Shown: positions 10,356 through 19,455 of the stretch, piece by piece
How the letters are laid out: each line of letters opens with the position of its first letter
How positions within the stretch are numbered: position 1 is the first letter of the stretch
DNA from: DASQPR01 sp963831705
GTDB lineage: Bacteria > Actinomycetota > Actinomycetes > Mycobacteriales > Micromonosporaceae
Reading direction: 5' to 3'
Length of the DNA stretch: 64,000 nucleotides
Assembly: GCA_963831705.1 (NCBI GenBank)
Contig: CAWHRE010000005.1
Location: 310,001-374,000 of the forward strand
Program-made: the position numbers and the translations under genes
The notes under the pieces: model-generated
Databases searched by the model: none
What the model saw: only the letters and a program-made list of their open reading frames with translations
What the model was told of the DNA's origin: nothing

Positions 10356-11309
10356 GTGACCCAATCTCTGACGACGCCCGCTCTCACCACGCCCGCGTGG
10401 GGCACCGCCCTATCCACGATCACCGCCGACGGAACGACGCTCGACGCCTGGTTCCCGACCGGCCACCTGGGCCTCGGTGAGCGTCCGGCCGACGAGGCGA
10501 AGTTGCCGCCGCTGACCGGCCCGCGCGCGCTCGAAGGCATCGAGGTCGTCGAGATCACCGTCGACATCGCAACGCTCGCCGATGCGCCGGTGAACGCGGC
10601 CGACGCGTACCTCCGTCTGCACTTGCTCTCCCACCGTCTGATCCGGCCCCACCAGGCCAACCTCGACGGCATCTTCGGTCTTCTGGCGAACGTCGCGTGG
10701 ACGTCGGCCGGGCCCTGCCCGCCGGAGCGCGTCGATGACCTGCGGATTTTCGAGTTCGGGTCGGGACGGCAGCTGATGGTGTACGGGATCGACAAGTTCC
10801 CGCGCATGGTCGATTACGTGACGCCGACCGGCGTCCGGATCGCCGATGCCGACCGGGTGCGGCTCGGCGCGCACCTGGCCCCGGGCACAACGGTCATGCA
10901 CGAGGGATTCGTCAACTTCAACGCCGGCACGCTCGGCACCGCGATGGTCGAGGGCCGGATCGTGGCCGGCGTGGTGGTCGGCGACGCGAGCGATATCGGC
11001 GGCGGTTCGTCGATCTTGGGTACGCTCTCCGGCGGCGGCAAGCAGGTGCTCACGATCGGTGAGCGGTGCCTGATCGGGGCGAATGCCGGCATCGGGATCT
11101 CGCTCGGCGACGATTGCGTGGTCGAGGCCGGCCTCTACGTCACGCCGGGCACGAAGGTCAAGCTGCCGACCGGCGAGGTGGTCAAGGCGGCGACGCTGTC
11201 CGGCGCATCGAACGTCCTCTACCTGCGCAACTCCGTCACCGGAGCGGTAGAAGCCCGTGCCCGTACAGGCGATGGCATCGCCCTGAACGACGCCCTGCAC
11301 GCAAACTAG
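10356..11309 (+). CDS. dapD: Tetrahydrodipicolinate N-succinyltransferase
   Basis: From the GTG at 10356 the protein is 317 residues, the usual actinobacterial DapD length. The open frame extends back to 10317, but those extra codons would nearly abut the dapE start. The C-terminal half shows left-handed beta-helix hexapeptide repeats (GTAMVEGRIVAGVVVG, then ISLGDDCVVEAGLYVTPGT). It transfers succinyl from succinyl-CoA to tetrahydrodipicolinate in DAP/lysine synthesis. Its TAG stop overlaps that of the convergent SIMPL gene within one CTAG (11306-11309). Confidence 0.94.
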   Translation: MTQSLTTPALTTPAWGTALSTITADGTTLDAWFPTGHLGLGERPADEAKLPPLTGPRALEGIEVVEITVDIATLADAPVNAADAYLRLHLLSHRLIRPHQANLDGIFGLLANVAWTSAGPCPPERVDDLRIFEFGSGRQLMVYGIDKFPRMVDYVTPTGVRIADADRVRLGAHLAPGTTVMHEGFVNFNAGTLGTAMVEGRIVAGVVVGDASDIGGGSSILGTLSGGGKQVLTIGERCLIGANAGIGISLGDDCVVEAGLYVTPGTKVKLPTGEVVKAATLSGASNVLYLRNSVTGAVEARARTGDGIALNDALHAN

Positions 11310-11974
11310 TCGAGTGGATCGTCCAGGACCGTCGGCGGAGTGATCAGGAAGCGGCCCTCAATCTGCGCTTCGATCAGCTGGCGCTGCGGATCGAGATCGA
11401 GTTCCGGCTGGGTCTCCGCGCCGCCCGTCAAGCCCAACGGCATCGCGCGTGCGGCGAACATCGGGCGCCCGCCCGACACCACGCCGGCATCGGACAACTC
11501 AACCAGCCCGATCACCCGCGAGCCCAGAGCTTCGGCGTACTCCTTCGCCCTGGTCACGGCGTCGGCGATCGCGGCGTGGCGAGCCTCGCGATAGACCGGG
11601 CTGCCCGGCCGTACGGACCAAAACGGCCCGCTGACCGTCGACTGATCCTGATCGGCCACACGCAGCATCAACTCGCCGACGATATCGAGATCCGTGACCG
11701 TGACCTGCGTCGTCGCGCTGCCCACGAATCCGGTGATGCGTTCGCCGGAGCGTTTGGTCTGCGCGTACACCGACATGCGCGACGTTTCTCGCTTGTCGAT
11801 CGCGGCGGCGTACCCGTCGAGGACTGCCCGGATCGCGGCGACGCGTTCACTCAATCGCGACAGCGTCGTAGCCCGATCCTTGTCCCGGGCCTGCACGAGC
11901 ACCGTGAACTGGGCGATCTCCGGATCGACCTCGCGGGAGCTTTCACCGCGTACGGCGACGGTCGGCTGCGTCAT
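11306..11974 (-). CDS. SIMPL (DUF541) domain protein
   Basis: A 222-residue protein. Its N-terminus (TVAVRGESSREVDPEIAQF) and centre fit the SIMPL/DUF541 family (periplasmic or cytosolic oligomeric proteins, e.g. BP26/OMP28-like), which has no settled biochemical role. No signal peptide is seen, so it is probably cytoplasmic. Its start faces the repeat at 12009-12071, which separates it from the dapC stop upstream on the same strand. Confidence 0.82.
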   Translation of the reverse strand: MTQPTVAVRGESSREVDPEIAQFTVLVQARDKDRATTLSRLSERVAAIRAVLDGYAAAIDKRETSRMSVYAQTKRSGERITGFVGSATTQVTVTDLDIVGELMLRVADQDQSTVSGPFWSVRPGSPVYREARHAAIADAVTRAKEYAEALGSRVIGLVELSDAGVVSGGRPMFAARAMPLGLTGGAETQPELDLDPQRQLIEAQIEGRFLITPPTVLDDPLD

Positions 11975-12008
11975 AAACCGGACGCTACCCGAGCAACGAA
12001 CTCAGCAA

Positions 12009-12071
12009 AGTTGATCCTGGAGTTAGTAGCGCGACACGCCGTCGACGCGCTAACTAACTCCAGGATCAACT
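12009..12071. repeat. 63-bp palindromic repeat, copy R1
   Basis: Arms AGTTGATCCTGGAGTTAG and its complement surround a centre containing CGACACGCCGTCGA. The whole element is close to a perfect palindrome. Read on the minus strand, its first bases (AGT TGA) provide the last sense codon and the stop codon of dapC. Confidence 0.95.
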
Positions 12072-13192
12072 GGAAGTTGTGGATAGGCGGGCGGCCGCCG
12101 CGGCTATGCGTTCGTCGGTGGCGGTTAGGGCCAGGCGGACGTACGGGTGGCCGGCCGGGCCGTAGAAATCTCCCGGTGCGGCGAGGATTCCGCGCGCCGC
12201 GAGCCAATCGACGGTTGACCAGCAATCGTCGTCCCGCCGCGCCCACAGATACAGGCCGGCCGAAGAGCCCTCGATCGTGAACCCGGCATCGATCAAGGCC
12301 GGACGCAACACGTCACGGCGAGCGGCGTAGAGCGCGCGCTGCGCCGAAGCGTGTTCCTCGTCGGAGAGCGCCGCGACCATCGCCGCCTGTACCGGCGCCG
12401 GAACGATCATGCCGGCATGCTTGCGTACGGCCAGCAGTTCCGCCACCAGCGCGGCATCACCGGCGACGAACCCGGCCCGATAGCCGGCCAGGTTCGAGCG
12501 TTTCGACAACGAATGCACCGCGATCACGCCGGTGAAGTCGCCATCGCAGACGGCCAGCGCGGATGTCGGGTTGTGTCTCCCAGCCGAGCGTCAGATAGCA
12601 CTCGTCGCTCGCGACCACGACATCGTTCGCACGCGCCCACGCGATCGTCGCGCGCATCTCGTCCGCGGAGAGCACGGCGCCGTTCGGATTACCGGGCGAG
12701 TTGATCCAGACCAGCCGAGCGCCTGAATCGGAGCCCAGGGTCGCCGGCTGATCCGAGCGGATCACGGTCGCACCGGCGAGCCGCGCCCCGACCTCGTACG
12801 TCGGGTAGCAGACCGACGGGATCACCACGACGTCCCCGGCGGCCAGACCGAGCAGCGTCGGCAGCCAGGCGACGAGTTCCTTCGAGCCGATCGTTGGCAA
12901 CACGCCGAACTCGCCCGAGGACGAGGCCCCGCAGGTACGGCGTACCCATGAAGTGATCGCTGACCGCAAGTGCCGGCGAGCCCGCAGTGAGCGGATAACC
13001 CGGCGTGTCGGTATGGCCGGCGAGCGCGGCCTGGATCACGGCCGGAACCGGATCGACCGGCGTGCCGATGGACAGGTCGACGATGCCGTCCGGATGTGCG
13101 GCAGCACGCGCCTTTGCGGGCTCCAGCAGGTCCCACGGAAAGTCCGGCAGCCCCGCGGAGAGGCCGCCGGACCTGGTCGAAGGCCGGATCAC
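12066..13192 (-). CDS. dapC: Succinyldiaminopimelate transaminase, broken into three frames
   Basis: Three pieces form one class-I/II aminotransferase. Piece 1 starts about GTG 13192 (LPDFPWDLLEPAKARAAAH, TPVDPVP). Piece 2 has GVLPTIGSKELVAWLP, WINSPGNPNGAVLS and SDECYLTLGWE. Piece 3 has AVHSLSKRSNLAGYRAGF, with the PLP lysine in SLSKRSN, and ends SSS-stop-like at 12066. Skipping one base near 12970 joins GSPAL to RSAITSWV, and skipping one near 12567 joins WETQP to TSALAVCDGDFTGV. Everything else matches actinobacterial DapC next to its usual ferredoxin neighbour. As DAP is needed for the wall, sequence error is the simplest explanation unless another aminotransferase substitutes. Confidence 0.85.
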
Positions 13193-13211
13193 GGCGGACC
13201 GGGTGACGTGC

Positions 13212-13538
13212 TCAGTGCTCGGCTTCCCGCGGCGGCAGACCGACGATGAACGGCGTGTCTTTGTCGATCTTGCCGACCTTGGACGCGCCACCGGGCGAGC
13301 CGAGGCCCTCGAAGAATTCGTAGTTGGCCGTCGTGAAGTCTTTCCACTGGCTGGGGACGTCGTCTTCGTAGAAGATCGCCTCAACCGGGCACACCGGCTC
13401 GCACGCGCCGCAGTCCACGCACTCGTCCGGGTGGATGTAGAGCATCCGATTGCCCTCGTAGATGCAGTCGACGGGGCACTCCTCGATGCACGCCTTGTCG
13501 AGCAGGTCCACGCACGGCTCGGCGATGATGTAGGTCAC
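13212..13538 (-). CDS. fdxA: 7Fe-type ferredoxin
   Basis: A 108-residue ferredoxin. It has the 3Fe-4S/4Fe-4S signature CVDLLDKACIEECPVDCIYE followed by CVDCGACEPVCPVEAIFYED and the conserved C-terminal helix region of actinobacterial FdxA/FdxC. It is an electron carrier in the cytoplasm. It lies 19 bp upstream of the likely dapC start on the same strand, as in mycobacteria (fdxC-dapC), so both are probably one transcript. GTG start at 13536-13538, with a purine-rich GAAAGGAAG ahead of it. Confidence 0.95.
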   Translation of the reverse strand: MTYIIAEPCVDLLDKACIEECPVDCIYEGNRMLYIHPDECVDCGACEPVCPVEAIFYEDDVPSQWKDFTTANYEFFEGLGSPGGASKVGKIDKDTPFIVGLPPREAEH

Positions 13539-13560
13539 GCCTGATCTTCCTTTCGGTCCC

Positions 13561-13606
13561 TGTGACTCGCAATGTGAATCACAGCAAGGTGCCTCACAGC
13601 TTAGTA
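13561..13606 (-). promoter_or_regulatory. fdxA upstream region with four TGTGA/TCACA half-sites
   Basis: Within 38 bp lie TGTGA (13561 and 13573) and TCACA (13579 and 13594). Just upstream on the minus strand is TACTAA (13601-13606), a possible -10. The half-site spacing does not fit a single standard CRP site. Some regulator binding to repeated TGTGA half-sites is possible but unproven. Confidence 0.3.
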
Positions 13607-13675
13607 TTCCGGCTGCGGCACCTCGGCGCTACGGGGGGCCGCTACGAGAGGTACGGCTCATAAGGGGGTAGAGGC

Positions 13676-13900
13676 GTGCTCGGACCACAGGATGTGGGGT
13701 ATCGCGTGGTCGTACGACGAGTGGTCGGCGTACGCGACGGCCGCCCCCTCTTTTCCGACATTTTGGGTGATCTGTTGGCGTTCGACGATGATGAACTCGT
13801 CGTGGATGCCCGGACCGGTCGGGTGACCATCCCGCACGCCGCAATCGTTGCCGGAAAACGGATTCCGCCCCGCCCATCAGCTCGCGGTACGAGCGTCTAG
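13676..13900 (+). CDS. Stand-alone SH3-like domain, resembles the N-terminus of Rv0428c-type GNAT acetyltransferases
   Basis: 74 residues from GTG 13676, preceded by AAGGGGGTAGAG. The sequence (GYRVVVRRVVGVRDGRPLFS, then DELVVDARTGRVTIPHAAIV) resembles the small N-terminal domain of actinobacterial GNAT enzymes often found beside fdxA. The stop TAG at 13898 comes straight after that domain. I see no acetyltransferase domain downstream before the convergent gene at 13933. It could be a real small protein or what remains of a deleted enzyme. Confidence 0.65.
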   Translation: MLGPQDVGYRVVVRRVVGVRDGRPLFSDILGDLLAFDDDELVVDARTGRVTIPHAAIVAGKRIPPRPSARGTSV

Positions 13901-13932
13901 CGCCGGATCGTGCTTCTCACGGCGGACGAACT

Positions 13933-14418
13933 TTAACGCCGGACCGGGCGGTGCGGCTTCGTCGCCACCTGCGTCGAGAAGCGCTTGAGCGCCTTCGTCC
14001 GCTGGTCCTGACCGATCGCAACGGTGATCATGTAGCCGATCGCCGCACCGGCGAGACCGGCGCCGTAGAACAGCCAGATCTTTTCGAAGAACAAGCCGGG
14101 GCCACCGACGAACGGGTTCGCGTCGCCCCAACGCCATTTACCGGACGCGGTGAGTTCGGTAATGAGCGGCGCGAGTGCGACGTAGAACAAGCAAGCGATC
14201 GAAACCGCGAGAAGGACATCGGGGACGACACGGACGAGCGCAAATTGGCGCGACCAGATAAACGTCGCGACCACCATGATCAGCCCGATCAGCACAAGCG
14301 CGGATCCACCACTCCATCCGCCCGCGCTGACGACCTTGCCCGCGATCAGTCCGGCTACCGCGCTCACGAGAAACAGCAGCCCCGCGACGATCACCGCAGG
14401 CTTATAACGCTCCCACAT
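13933..14418 (-). CDS. Four-helix membrane protein, unknown function
   Basis: 161 residues with hydrophobic segments at about 8-28, 38-57, 67-88 and 110-135, and a basic C-terminal tail (KALKRFSTQVATKPHRPVRR). I do not recognise the family. It follows the mshB-linked membrane gene (14576) on the same strand, with a 157-bp gap in which I see no gene. Confidence 0.65.
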   Translation of the reverse strand: MWERYKPAVIVAGLLFLVSAVAGLIAGKVVSAGGWSGGSALVLIGLIMVVATFIWSRQFALVRVVPDVLLAVSIACLFYVALAPLITELTASGKWRWGDANPFVGGPGLFFEKIWLFYGAGLAGAAIGYMITVAIGQDQRTKALKRFSTQVATKPHRPVRR

Positions 14419-14575
14419 GACGCATTCTCCCTAGTCCACAGCATGGATCCGCACCGGATCCGGCGCTGATCCGAACCAGATATAACCGCACCCGTCGGTT
14501 GCGCGCCAGACCCAAACGCTTGAAATCTGCTGGGAGTCGGATAAGGAAAAGATCCAAGCCCGGATGGTACGGCCG

Positions 14576-15214
14576 TCAGCGGCCCTTGTTCTTCGGCGTC
14601 GATTTCGAATTGGCCGGTTTGTTCGGCGACTGCTTCATCGGCTGCGTCGCCTTCATCGGCTGCTTTGTCTTCACTGGCTGCGTCGTCTTCGTCGGCGGCT
14701 TTGTCGATTGGCCGATGGACGGCCCGACCGACGGCCCGGCCGCTTGTCGACCCGCTAGCGACCTCGTCTGTTTCGCGAGCACAGATCGATAACTCGGCAC
14801 GGCCCAGGCGACCGTACCGAGGATGATCGTCGAAACGCCCACCCAGGTGCTCGTGACGATCAAGTCGCCGTCTGACGTGACGTTGCCGGCGATCACCATG
14901 ATCGCGAGCCATGCCAGCGCCGGGAAGATCACGAGCGCGGCCTTGCCGGTCACCTTCCGGACGAACCAGAACAGTGCCAGGTTGCACACGATCGCGAGCA
15001 GCGGTGCGACCGGTAGGCGAACCACGTGGCCGCCGATGATCACGTACCACGTGGTGAGGACGGCTTCCCAGATCGCGGTGGCGATCGCGAGCCCGACGGC
15101 GATCACCACCCCGCCGACCCGCAACGCGATCTCGGCGAAGCGGCCGGGCGCCGACGCGGTGTCTGCGGGCGCCGGGGCGTCAGGCGGAGTCGTCGATACC
15201 GGCAAAGAGATCAC
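14576..15214 (-). CDS. DUF6113-like membrane protein with Lys/Pro/Gln-rich repeat tail
   Basis: 212 residues with about four transmembrane helices (about 32-50, 66-84, 92-110, 120-140). A charged tail follows in which TQP(V/M)K recurs (KTTQPVKTKQPMK, ATQPMKQSPNK). The ATG at 15212-15214 lies 35 bp inside the end of mshB, so translation is probably coupled. A membrane gene of this type accompanies mshB in many actinobacteria. I infer DUF6113 from position and topology, not from a search. Confidence 0.65.
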   Translation of the reverse strand: MISLPVSTTPPDAPAPADTASAPGRFAEIALRVGGVVIAVGLAIATAIWEAVLTTWYVIIGGHVVRLPVAPLLAIVCNLALFWFVRKVTGKAALVIFPALAWLAIMVIAGNVTSDGDLIVTSTWVGVSTIILGTVAWAVPSYRSVLAKQTRSLAGRQAAGPSVGPSIGQSTKPPTKTTQPVKTKQPMKATQPMKQSPNKPANSKSTPKNKGR

Positions 15215-16082
15215 TTTCCCAACCGTTCGGGCCGTTGCCCGAGCCGCGCTCGCCGATCGCGAGCGTGTAGTACTCGACGCCCATGAACTCGTCGCCGAAG
15301 TTTCCCGCGATCGCGAACAGCCAGGACGTCGTCGGGATCTGAGTGGCGTGGGCGCGGATCGAGCCGAGCTTCTTCTCGTGCTGGGCCTGCCCGTCGATGC
15401 GCGCCGCGATCAACTCGTCCGGCGTGCCGAACGGCAGATCCTCGATGCTTTTCGCGTCACCGAACGGGTTGTCGGTCGACTCGGCGAACGCTTCTATGCC
15501 GGCCGCGAGCACGCTGCGCGGTACGGCCGTCCAATAAATCTTCTGCGGACCGAATCCCGCCTCGGTCGCCATTTCCGAGGCCCGCATCGCGACCCGATGG
15601 GCCTGAATGTGATCCGGGTGACCGTAGAAGCCGTTCTCGTCGTACGTGACGATCACCTGCGGACGCACCTCGTCGATGATCGGCAGCAGTAGTTTTGCCG
15701 CCTCGTCCAGATCGGCGCCCCAGAACGCGCGAGGGTGCTGGTTCGCGGGCGTACCCATCATGCCGGAATCGCGGAAGCGTCCGGCGCCGCCGAGAAACCG
15801 GTGATCGCTCACGCCGAGCGAGGCACACGACGCCGCGAGTTCGGCGATCCGGTAGCCACCGAGTTGATCGGCCTGAGCCGCCTCAAGCTGGGCCAGCGCG
15901 GGTACGTGAATCTCGCCCTCTTCGCCGAGCGTGCACGTGATCAGAGTGACGTGCGCACCATCGGCCGCGTACTGCGCCATGGTCGCGCCGGTGCCGATCG
16001 TCTCGTCATCCGGGTGCGCATGCACGAACATGATGCGCCGCGCTGCTGCTCTCGGCTCGGTACGTGATTCGGTCACAGTCAC
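15180..16082 (-). CDS. mshB: N-acetyl-glucosaminyl-inositol deacetylase of mycothiol synthesis
   Basis: A 300-residue LmbE/PIG-L-fold zinc deacetylase. It shows the zinc motif AHPDDETIGTG (about 22-32), the second ligand region NGFYGHPDHIQAHR and the expected length. MshB removes acetate from GlcNAc-inositol to give GlcN-inositol in the second committed step of mycothiol synthesis, and the related Mca acts on mycothiol S-conjugates. The full-length MshB pattern and the neighbouring DUF6113-like gene favour MshB. GTG start at 16080-16082; a second in-frame GTG is 6 bp downstream. Confidence 0.88.
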   Translation of the reverse strand: MTVTESRTEPRAAARRIMFVHAHPDDETIGTGATMAQYAADGAHVTLITCTLGEEGEIHVPALAQLEAAQADQLGGYRIAELAASCASLGVSDHRFLGGAGRFRDSGMMGTPANQHPRAFWGADLDEAAKLLLPIIDEVRPQVIVTYDENGFYGHPDHIQAHRVAMRASEMATEAGFGPQKIYWTAVPRSVLAAGIEAFAESTDNPFGDAKSIEDLPFGTPDELIAARIDGQAQHEKKLGSIRAHATQIPTTSWLFAIAGNFGDEFMGVEYYTLAIGERGSGNGPNGWESDLFAGIDDSA

Positions 16083-16175
16083 CCCGCCACTCTAGACGCG
16101 CTCCCGGACCGGCCACCGGGGCGGCGTCGCGCCAAACCCCACCAAAGCACGCCCCACAACCGGCATCATGGTCGG

Positions 16176-18296
16176 ATGGACTATCCGGAACTTGCCGCCC
16201 GTACGCACGGATTCACGTACGGCGCGCCTCGGGCCGTCACGGTCGGCGCCGACGGTGCCCGCGTCGCTTTCCTGCGATCCGGCGGAGCCGAGGATCCGGT
16301 GGACCGCCTGTACGTGTTCGACGTGGCCACGGCGACTGAACGCTTGATCGCCGACCCGCAAGCACTGCTGGGCGGCGTCACGGCAGAGCTGCCGGCCGCT
16401 GAGGCGGCGCTGCGCGAACGTACCCGCCTGTCCGCGTCGGGGATCGGTTCGTTCGGTATCGACCCGAACGCGACCGTGGCGGCGTTCACGCTCGGTGGCC
16501 GGCTGTTTCGGGCCGACCTGATCACCGGCGACGTGCGGCCGTGCGTGGCGGCCGGCGGCGCCATCGATCCACGCCCCGATCCGACCGGCGAGCGGATCGC
16601 GTACGTCTCCACCGGCGAACTCAGCGCCCTGCGCGTGACGAGCGAAGCGGGCGGCGACACGTTGATCGCCAGCGAGGCGGACATCACCTGGGGGCTGGCC
16701 GAATTCATCGCGGCCGAGGAGTTCGGCCGCTTCCGCGGCTACTGGTGGGCGCCGGATGGCCAGTCGCTGCTGGCGGCGCGGGTCGACGAGGCACGGGTGA
16801 ACCGTTGGACGCTGTCCGACCCGAGCGAACCCGGCGAACCGCCACGAACGATCGCGTACCCGCACGCCGGCTCCGCGAATGCCGAGGTCAGCCTGCATCT
16901 GCTCGATCTCGACGGCGGCTGGGTCGACGTGCACTGGGATCGCGAGACGTACCCCTACGTGGTCGCCGTGTCGTGGACCGAGGTCGGCGGACCGCTGATC
17001 ACGGTATTGCGCCGACTGCAGCAGCACGGCCTCGTGCTCGCGGTCGATCCCCGAACCGGCGAGACGCAGGTGCACGCCGAACTCGCCGATCCCCGCTGGG
17101 TCGAGCCGATTCCCGGTACGCCGTCGTACCTACCGGACGGTCGCGTCCTCGTCGGCGGCGAACTCGCCCACGACGGGTACGACGCGCGATGCCTGTTCGC
17201 CGACGGCACGCTGGTCAGTCCGGCGTCGCTCTACGTGCACAACGTCTGTGGCCGCTACGGTCACGATCTGCTCGTCGAAGCGAACGACGGCGAACCGAGC
17301 GAGCGGCATGTCTATCGGCTGTCCACCGGCGCGTCCGGCGTCGACGTGACTCGGCTGACCAATACGCCGGGCGTACACGGTGGGTATGTCGGCGGTTCCA
17401 CGCTCGTGATCGCGTCGGCGACGTTGGATCAGGCCGGCACGACGTGGACGGTCTGGCGCAACGGTACGCAGGTCGGCACGCTCACGAACCTCGCGGCGAA
17501 CCCGCCGTACGCGCCTCGGCCGATGTTCGACCGGGTGACCGACCGGCGCCTGCCGACCAGCGTCATCTATCCCCAGAATCACGTCGCCGGGCACAAGCTG
17601 CCGGTCCTCGTGGACATCTACGGCGGCCCCGGGCATCAGCTCGTGGTCGCGGCACGGGCGGCATGGCTGGAATCGCAGTGGTGGGCGAACGCCGGATTCG
17701 CCGTGGTCACGATCGACAACCGCGGTACGCCCTCGGTCGCGCCGAGCTTCGAGAAGGTGATCCACCGGCGGATGGCCGATGTCGTCCTGACGGATCAGGT
17801 GGACGCGCTGCACGCGCTGGCCGACAAGCATCCCGACTTCGATCTGACGCGCGTCGCGATCCGTGGCTGGTCGTACGGCGGATGGTTGGCCGGGCTCGCC
17901 GCGCTCCGCCGACCGGATGTGTACCGGGCCGCCGTCGTAGGCGCGCCGGTGACCGATTGGGAGCTCTACGACACCGCGTACACCGAGCGGTACTTGGGCA
18001 TCCCGAGTGACGGCTCCGACGTGTACGCACATCACAGCCTGGTCGCGCTCGGCGAGGAACCGATGCACCGGGGCGAAGCGGCGGCACCGATGCTGCTCAT
18101 CCATGGTTTCGCCGATGACAATGTGATCGCCGCGCATACGCTTCGGCTTTCGGCGGCGCTGCTCCGATCGGGCCGGCCGCATTCGATGATTCCGCTGCCA
18201 GGTGCGTCACACATGGCGGCCGGCGGAATCAGCGAGTCGCTGCTGCGTCAGGAGCTGACCTTCCTGCGCACCACGCTGCCGCCGTCTGCCAGCTAG
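16176..18296 (+). CDS. S9 family prolyl oligopeptidase / dipeptidyl-peptidase IV-like
   Basis: 706 residues: an N-terminal beta-propeller (about 1-440) and a C-terminal alpha/beta hydrolase. The catalytic triad is visible as Ser in RGWSYGGWLAG, Asp in IHGFADDNV and His in PGASHMAAGG. The EE motif typical of DPP-IV-type enzymes is seen in FIAAEEFGRFRGYWWAPDG. No signal peptide is seen, so it is probably a cytoplasmic peptidase trimming dipeptides after proline or alanine. It is divergent from mshB (93 bp). Its TAG stop (18294-18296) is partly formed by the repeat that starts at 18295. Confidence 0.9.
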   Translation: MDYPELAARTHGFTYGAPRAVTVGADGARVAFLRSGGAEDPVDRLYVFDVATATERLIADPQALLGGVTAELPAAEAALRERTRLSASGIGSFGIDPNATVAAFTLGGRLFRADLITGDVRPCVAAGGAIDPRPDPTGERIAYVSTGELSALRVTSEAGGDTLIASEADITWGLAEFIAAEEFGRFRGYWWAPDGQSLLAARVDEARVNRWTLSDPSEPGEPPRTIAYPHAGSANAEVSLHLLDLDGGWVDVHWDRETYPYVVAVSWTEVGGPLITVLRRLQQHGLVLAVDPRTGETQVHAELADPRWVEPIPGTPSYLPDGRVLVGGELAHDGYDARCLFADGTLVSPASLYVHNVCGRYGHDLLVEANDGEPSERHVYRLSTGASGVDVTRLTNTPGVHGGYVGGSTLVIASATLDQAGTTWTVWRNGTQVGTLTNLAANPPYAPRPMFDRVTDRRLPTSVIYPQNHVAGHKLPVLVDIYGGPGHQLVVAARAAWLESQWWANAGFAVVTIDNRGTPSVAPSFEKVIHRRMADVVLTDQVDALHALADKHPDFDLTRVAIRGWSYGGWLAGLAALRRPDVYRAAVVGAPVTDWELYDTAYTERYLGIPSDGSDVYAHHSLVALGEEPMHRGEAAAPMLLIHGFADDNVIAAHTLRLSAALLRSGRPHSMIPLPGASHMAAGGISESLLRQELTFLRTTLPPSAS

Positions 18297-18357
18297 TTGA
18301 TCCTGGAGTTACTAGAGCGACACGCAGTCGAGGCGTCAACTAACTCCAGGATCAACT
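18295..18357. repeat. 63-bp palindromic repeat, copy R2
   Basis: Complete copy with both 16-base outer arms intact and a diverged centre (GAGCGACACGCAGTCGAGGCG). It overlaps the stop codon of the S9 peptidase gene by two bases. Confidence 0.95.
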
Positions 18358-18611
18358 GCAGAGGCGCTGCGGTGAGTGAAGTTGTGCACATCCGCGCCTC
18401 GGAACTTCCGTGAGCGGCTTCCGCGCGCGAGACTGCCGTTGATGGGCACGCCCACCGGCGGTCGCTTTATCGTCCCCGGCGTAACGTGTGCACCGAAATG
18501 CGGGGGCGGCGTGGCGCTCGCGATCTTCGTACGACCATTTTGTGTCGACGGAGACCTGACGCGCTGCCCGGATGAGCTTTGTGAGAGCAACCGTCAGGGA
18601 GCGAAGACGAT
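18358..18611 (+). other. 254-bp gene-free region upstream of the sdh operon
   Basis: No credible gene is seen. This stretch must contain the sdh promoter. A purine-rich AGGGAGCGAAG lies 8-18 bases before the ATG at 18612 and is the likely ribosome binding site. I could not assign a convincing -35/-10 pair. Confidence 0.4.
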
Positions 18612-19442
18612 ATGACCACGACTGCGGCCCGACCACCGTCGACCCGCCAACCGATTGAGCCCAAGCCCCGGGCTGCGATCGCTGCGAGGACCCTGCGAAC
18701 CGATCGATGGTGGGTCGCGCCGCTCCTGACCGCCGCCGGTCTGATCGCCTGGGTGGCGTACGCGACGTTTCGGGTTTTCATGCAGGCCGACTACTTCAAG
18801 ATCGGCAAGGGGTACCACTACCTGACGCCGTTCTACTCCCCCTGCATCTCGAACGGCTGCGACCCGTCGGTCGCCGAGTTCGGACGGTTCCTGCCGAACT
18901 GGCCGATCATCCCGTACGCCGCGCTCAGCCTCCCGTTCCTGCTGCTCTTCCGGCTCACCTGCTACTACTACCGCAAGGCGTACTACCGCAGCTTCTGGGC
19001 ATCGCCGCCGGCCTGTGCCGTGCCGGACGGGCACAAGACGTACACCGGTGAGACGCGCTTCCCGCTGCTCGGCCAGAACCTCCACCGGTACGCGTTCTAC
19101 CTGGCCGTCCTGATCTCGCTGATCAACACGTGGGACGCGATCCGGTCGTTCTGGGGCACCGACGGCTTCGGCTTCGGTCTCGGCAACCTGATTCTGCTGG
19201 CGAACGTCGTGCTGCTGTGGGCGTACACGGCGTCTTGCCACTCGTGCCGGCACATCATCGGCGGCCGGCTCAAGCACTTCTCGGCGCACCCGGTGCGGTA
19301 CAAGGCGTGGGGCTTCGTGTCCCGGCTGAACGGTCACCACATGGGTCTGGCGTGGACGACGCTCTGCTCGCTCGCGATCGCCGACTTCTACGTGCTGTGC
19401 ATCTCCGCCGGCTGGTTCTCCGACCTGCGCTTCTTCAACTGA
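18612..19442 (+). CDS. sdhC: Succinate dehydrogenase membrane anchor, Sdh1 (Rv0249c) type
   Basis: 276 residues with about five transmembrane helices (about 37-58, 98-120, 160-180, 195-215, 240-262) and several histidines (FPLLGQNLHRYAF, CHSCRHIIGGRLKHFSAH) that could bind haem. The protein matches the large single anchor subunit of the Sdh1-type complex of actinobacteria rather than the short SdhC/SdhD pair. The first gene of sdhC-sdhA-sdhB; sdhA begins 13 bp after its stop. Type assignment rests on gene order and overall sequence. Confidence 0.85.
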   Translation: MTTTAARPPSTRQPIEPKPRAAIAARTLRTDRWWVAPLLTAAGLIAWVAYATFRVFMQADYFKIGKGYHYLTPFYSPCISNGCDPSVAEFGRFLPNWPIIPYAALSLPFLLLFRLTCYYYRKAYYRSFWASPPACAVPDGHKTYTGETRFPLLGQNLHRYAFYLAVLISLINTWDAIRSFWGTDGFGFGLGNLILLANVVLLWAYTASCHSCRHIIGGRLKHFSAHPVRYKAWGFVSRLNGHHMGLAWTTLCSLAIADFYVLCISAGWFSDLRFFN

Positions 19443-19455
19443 GGACTCACCAAAA

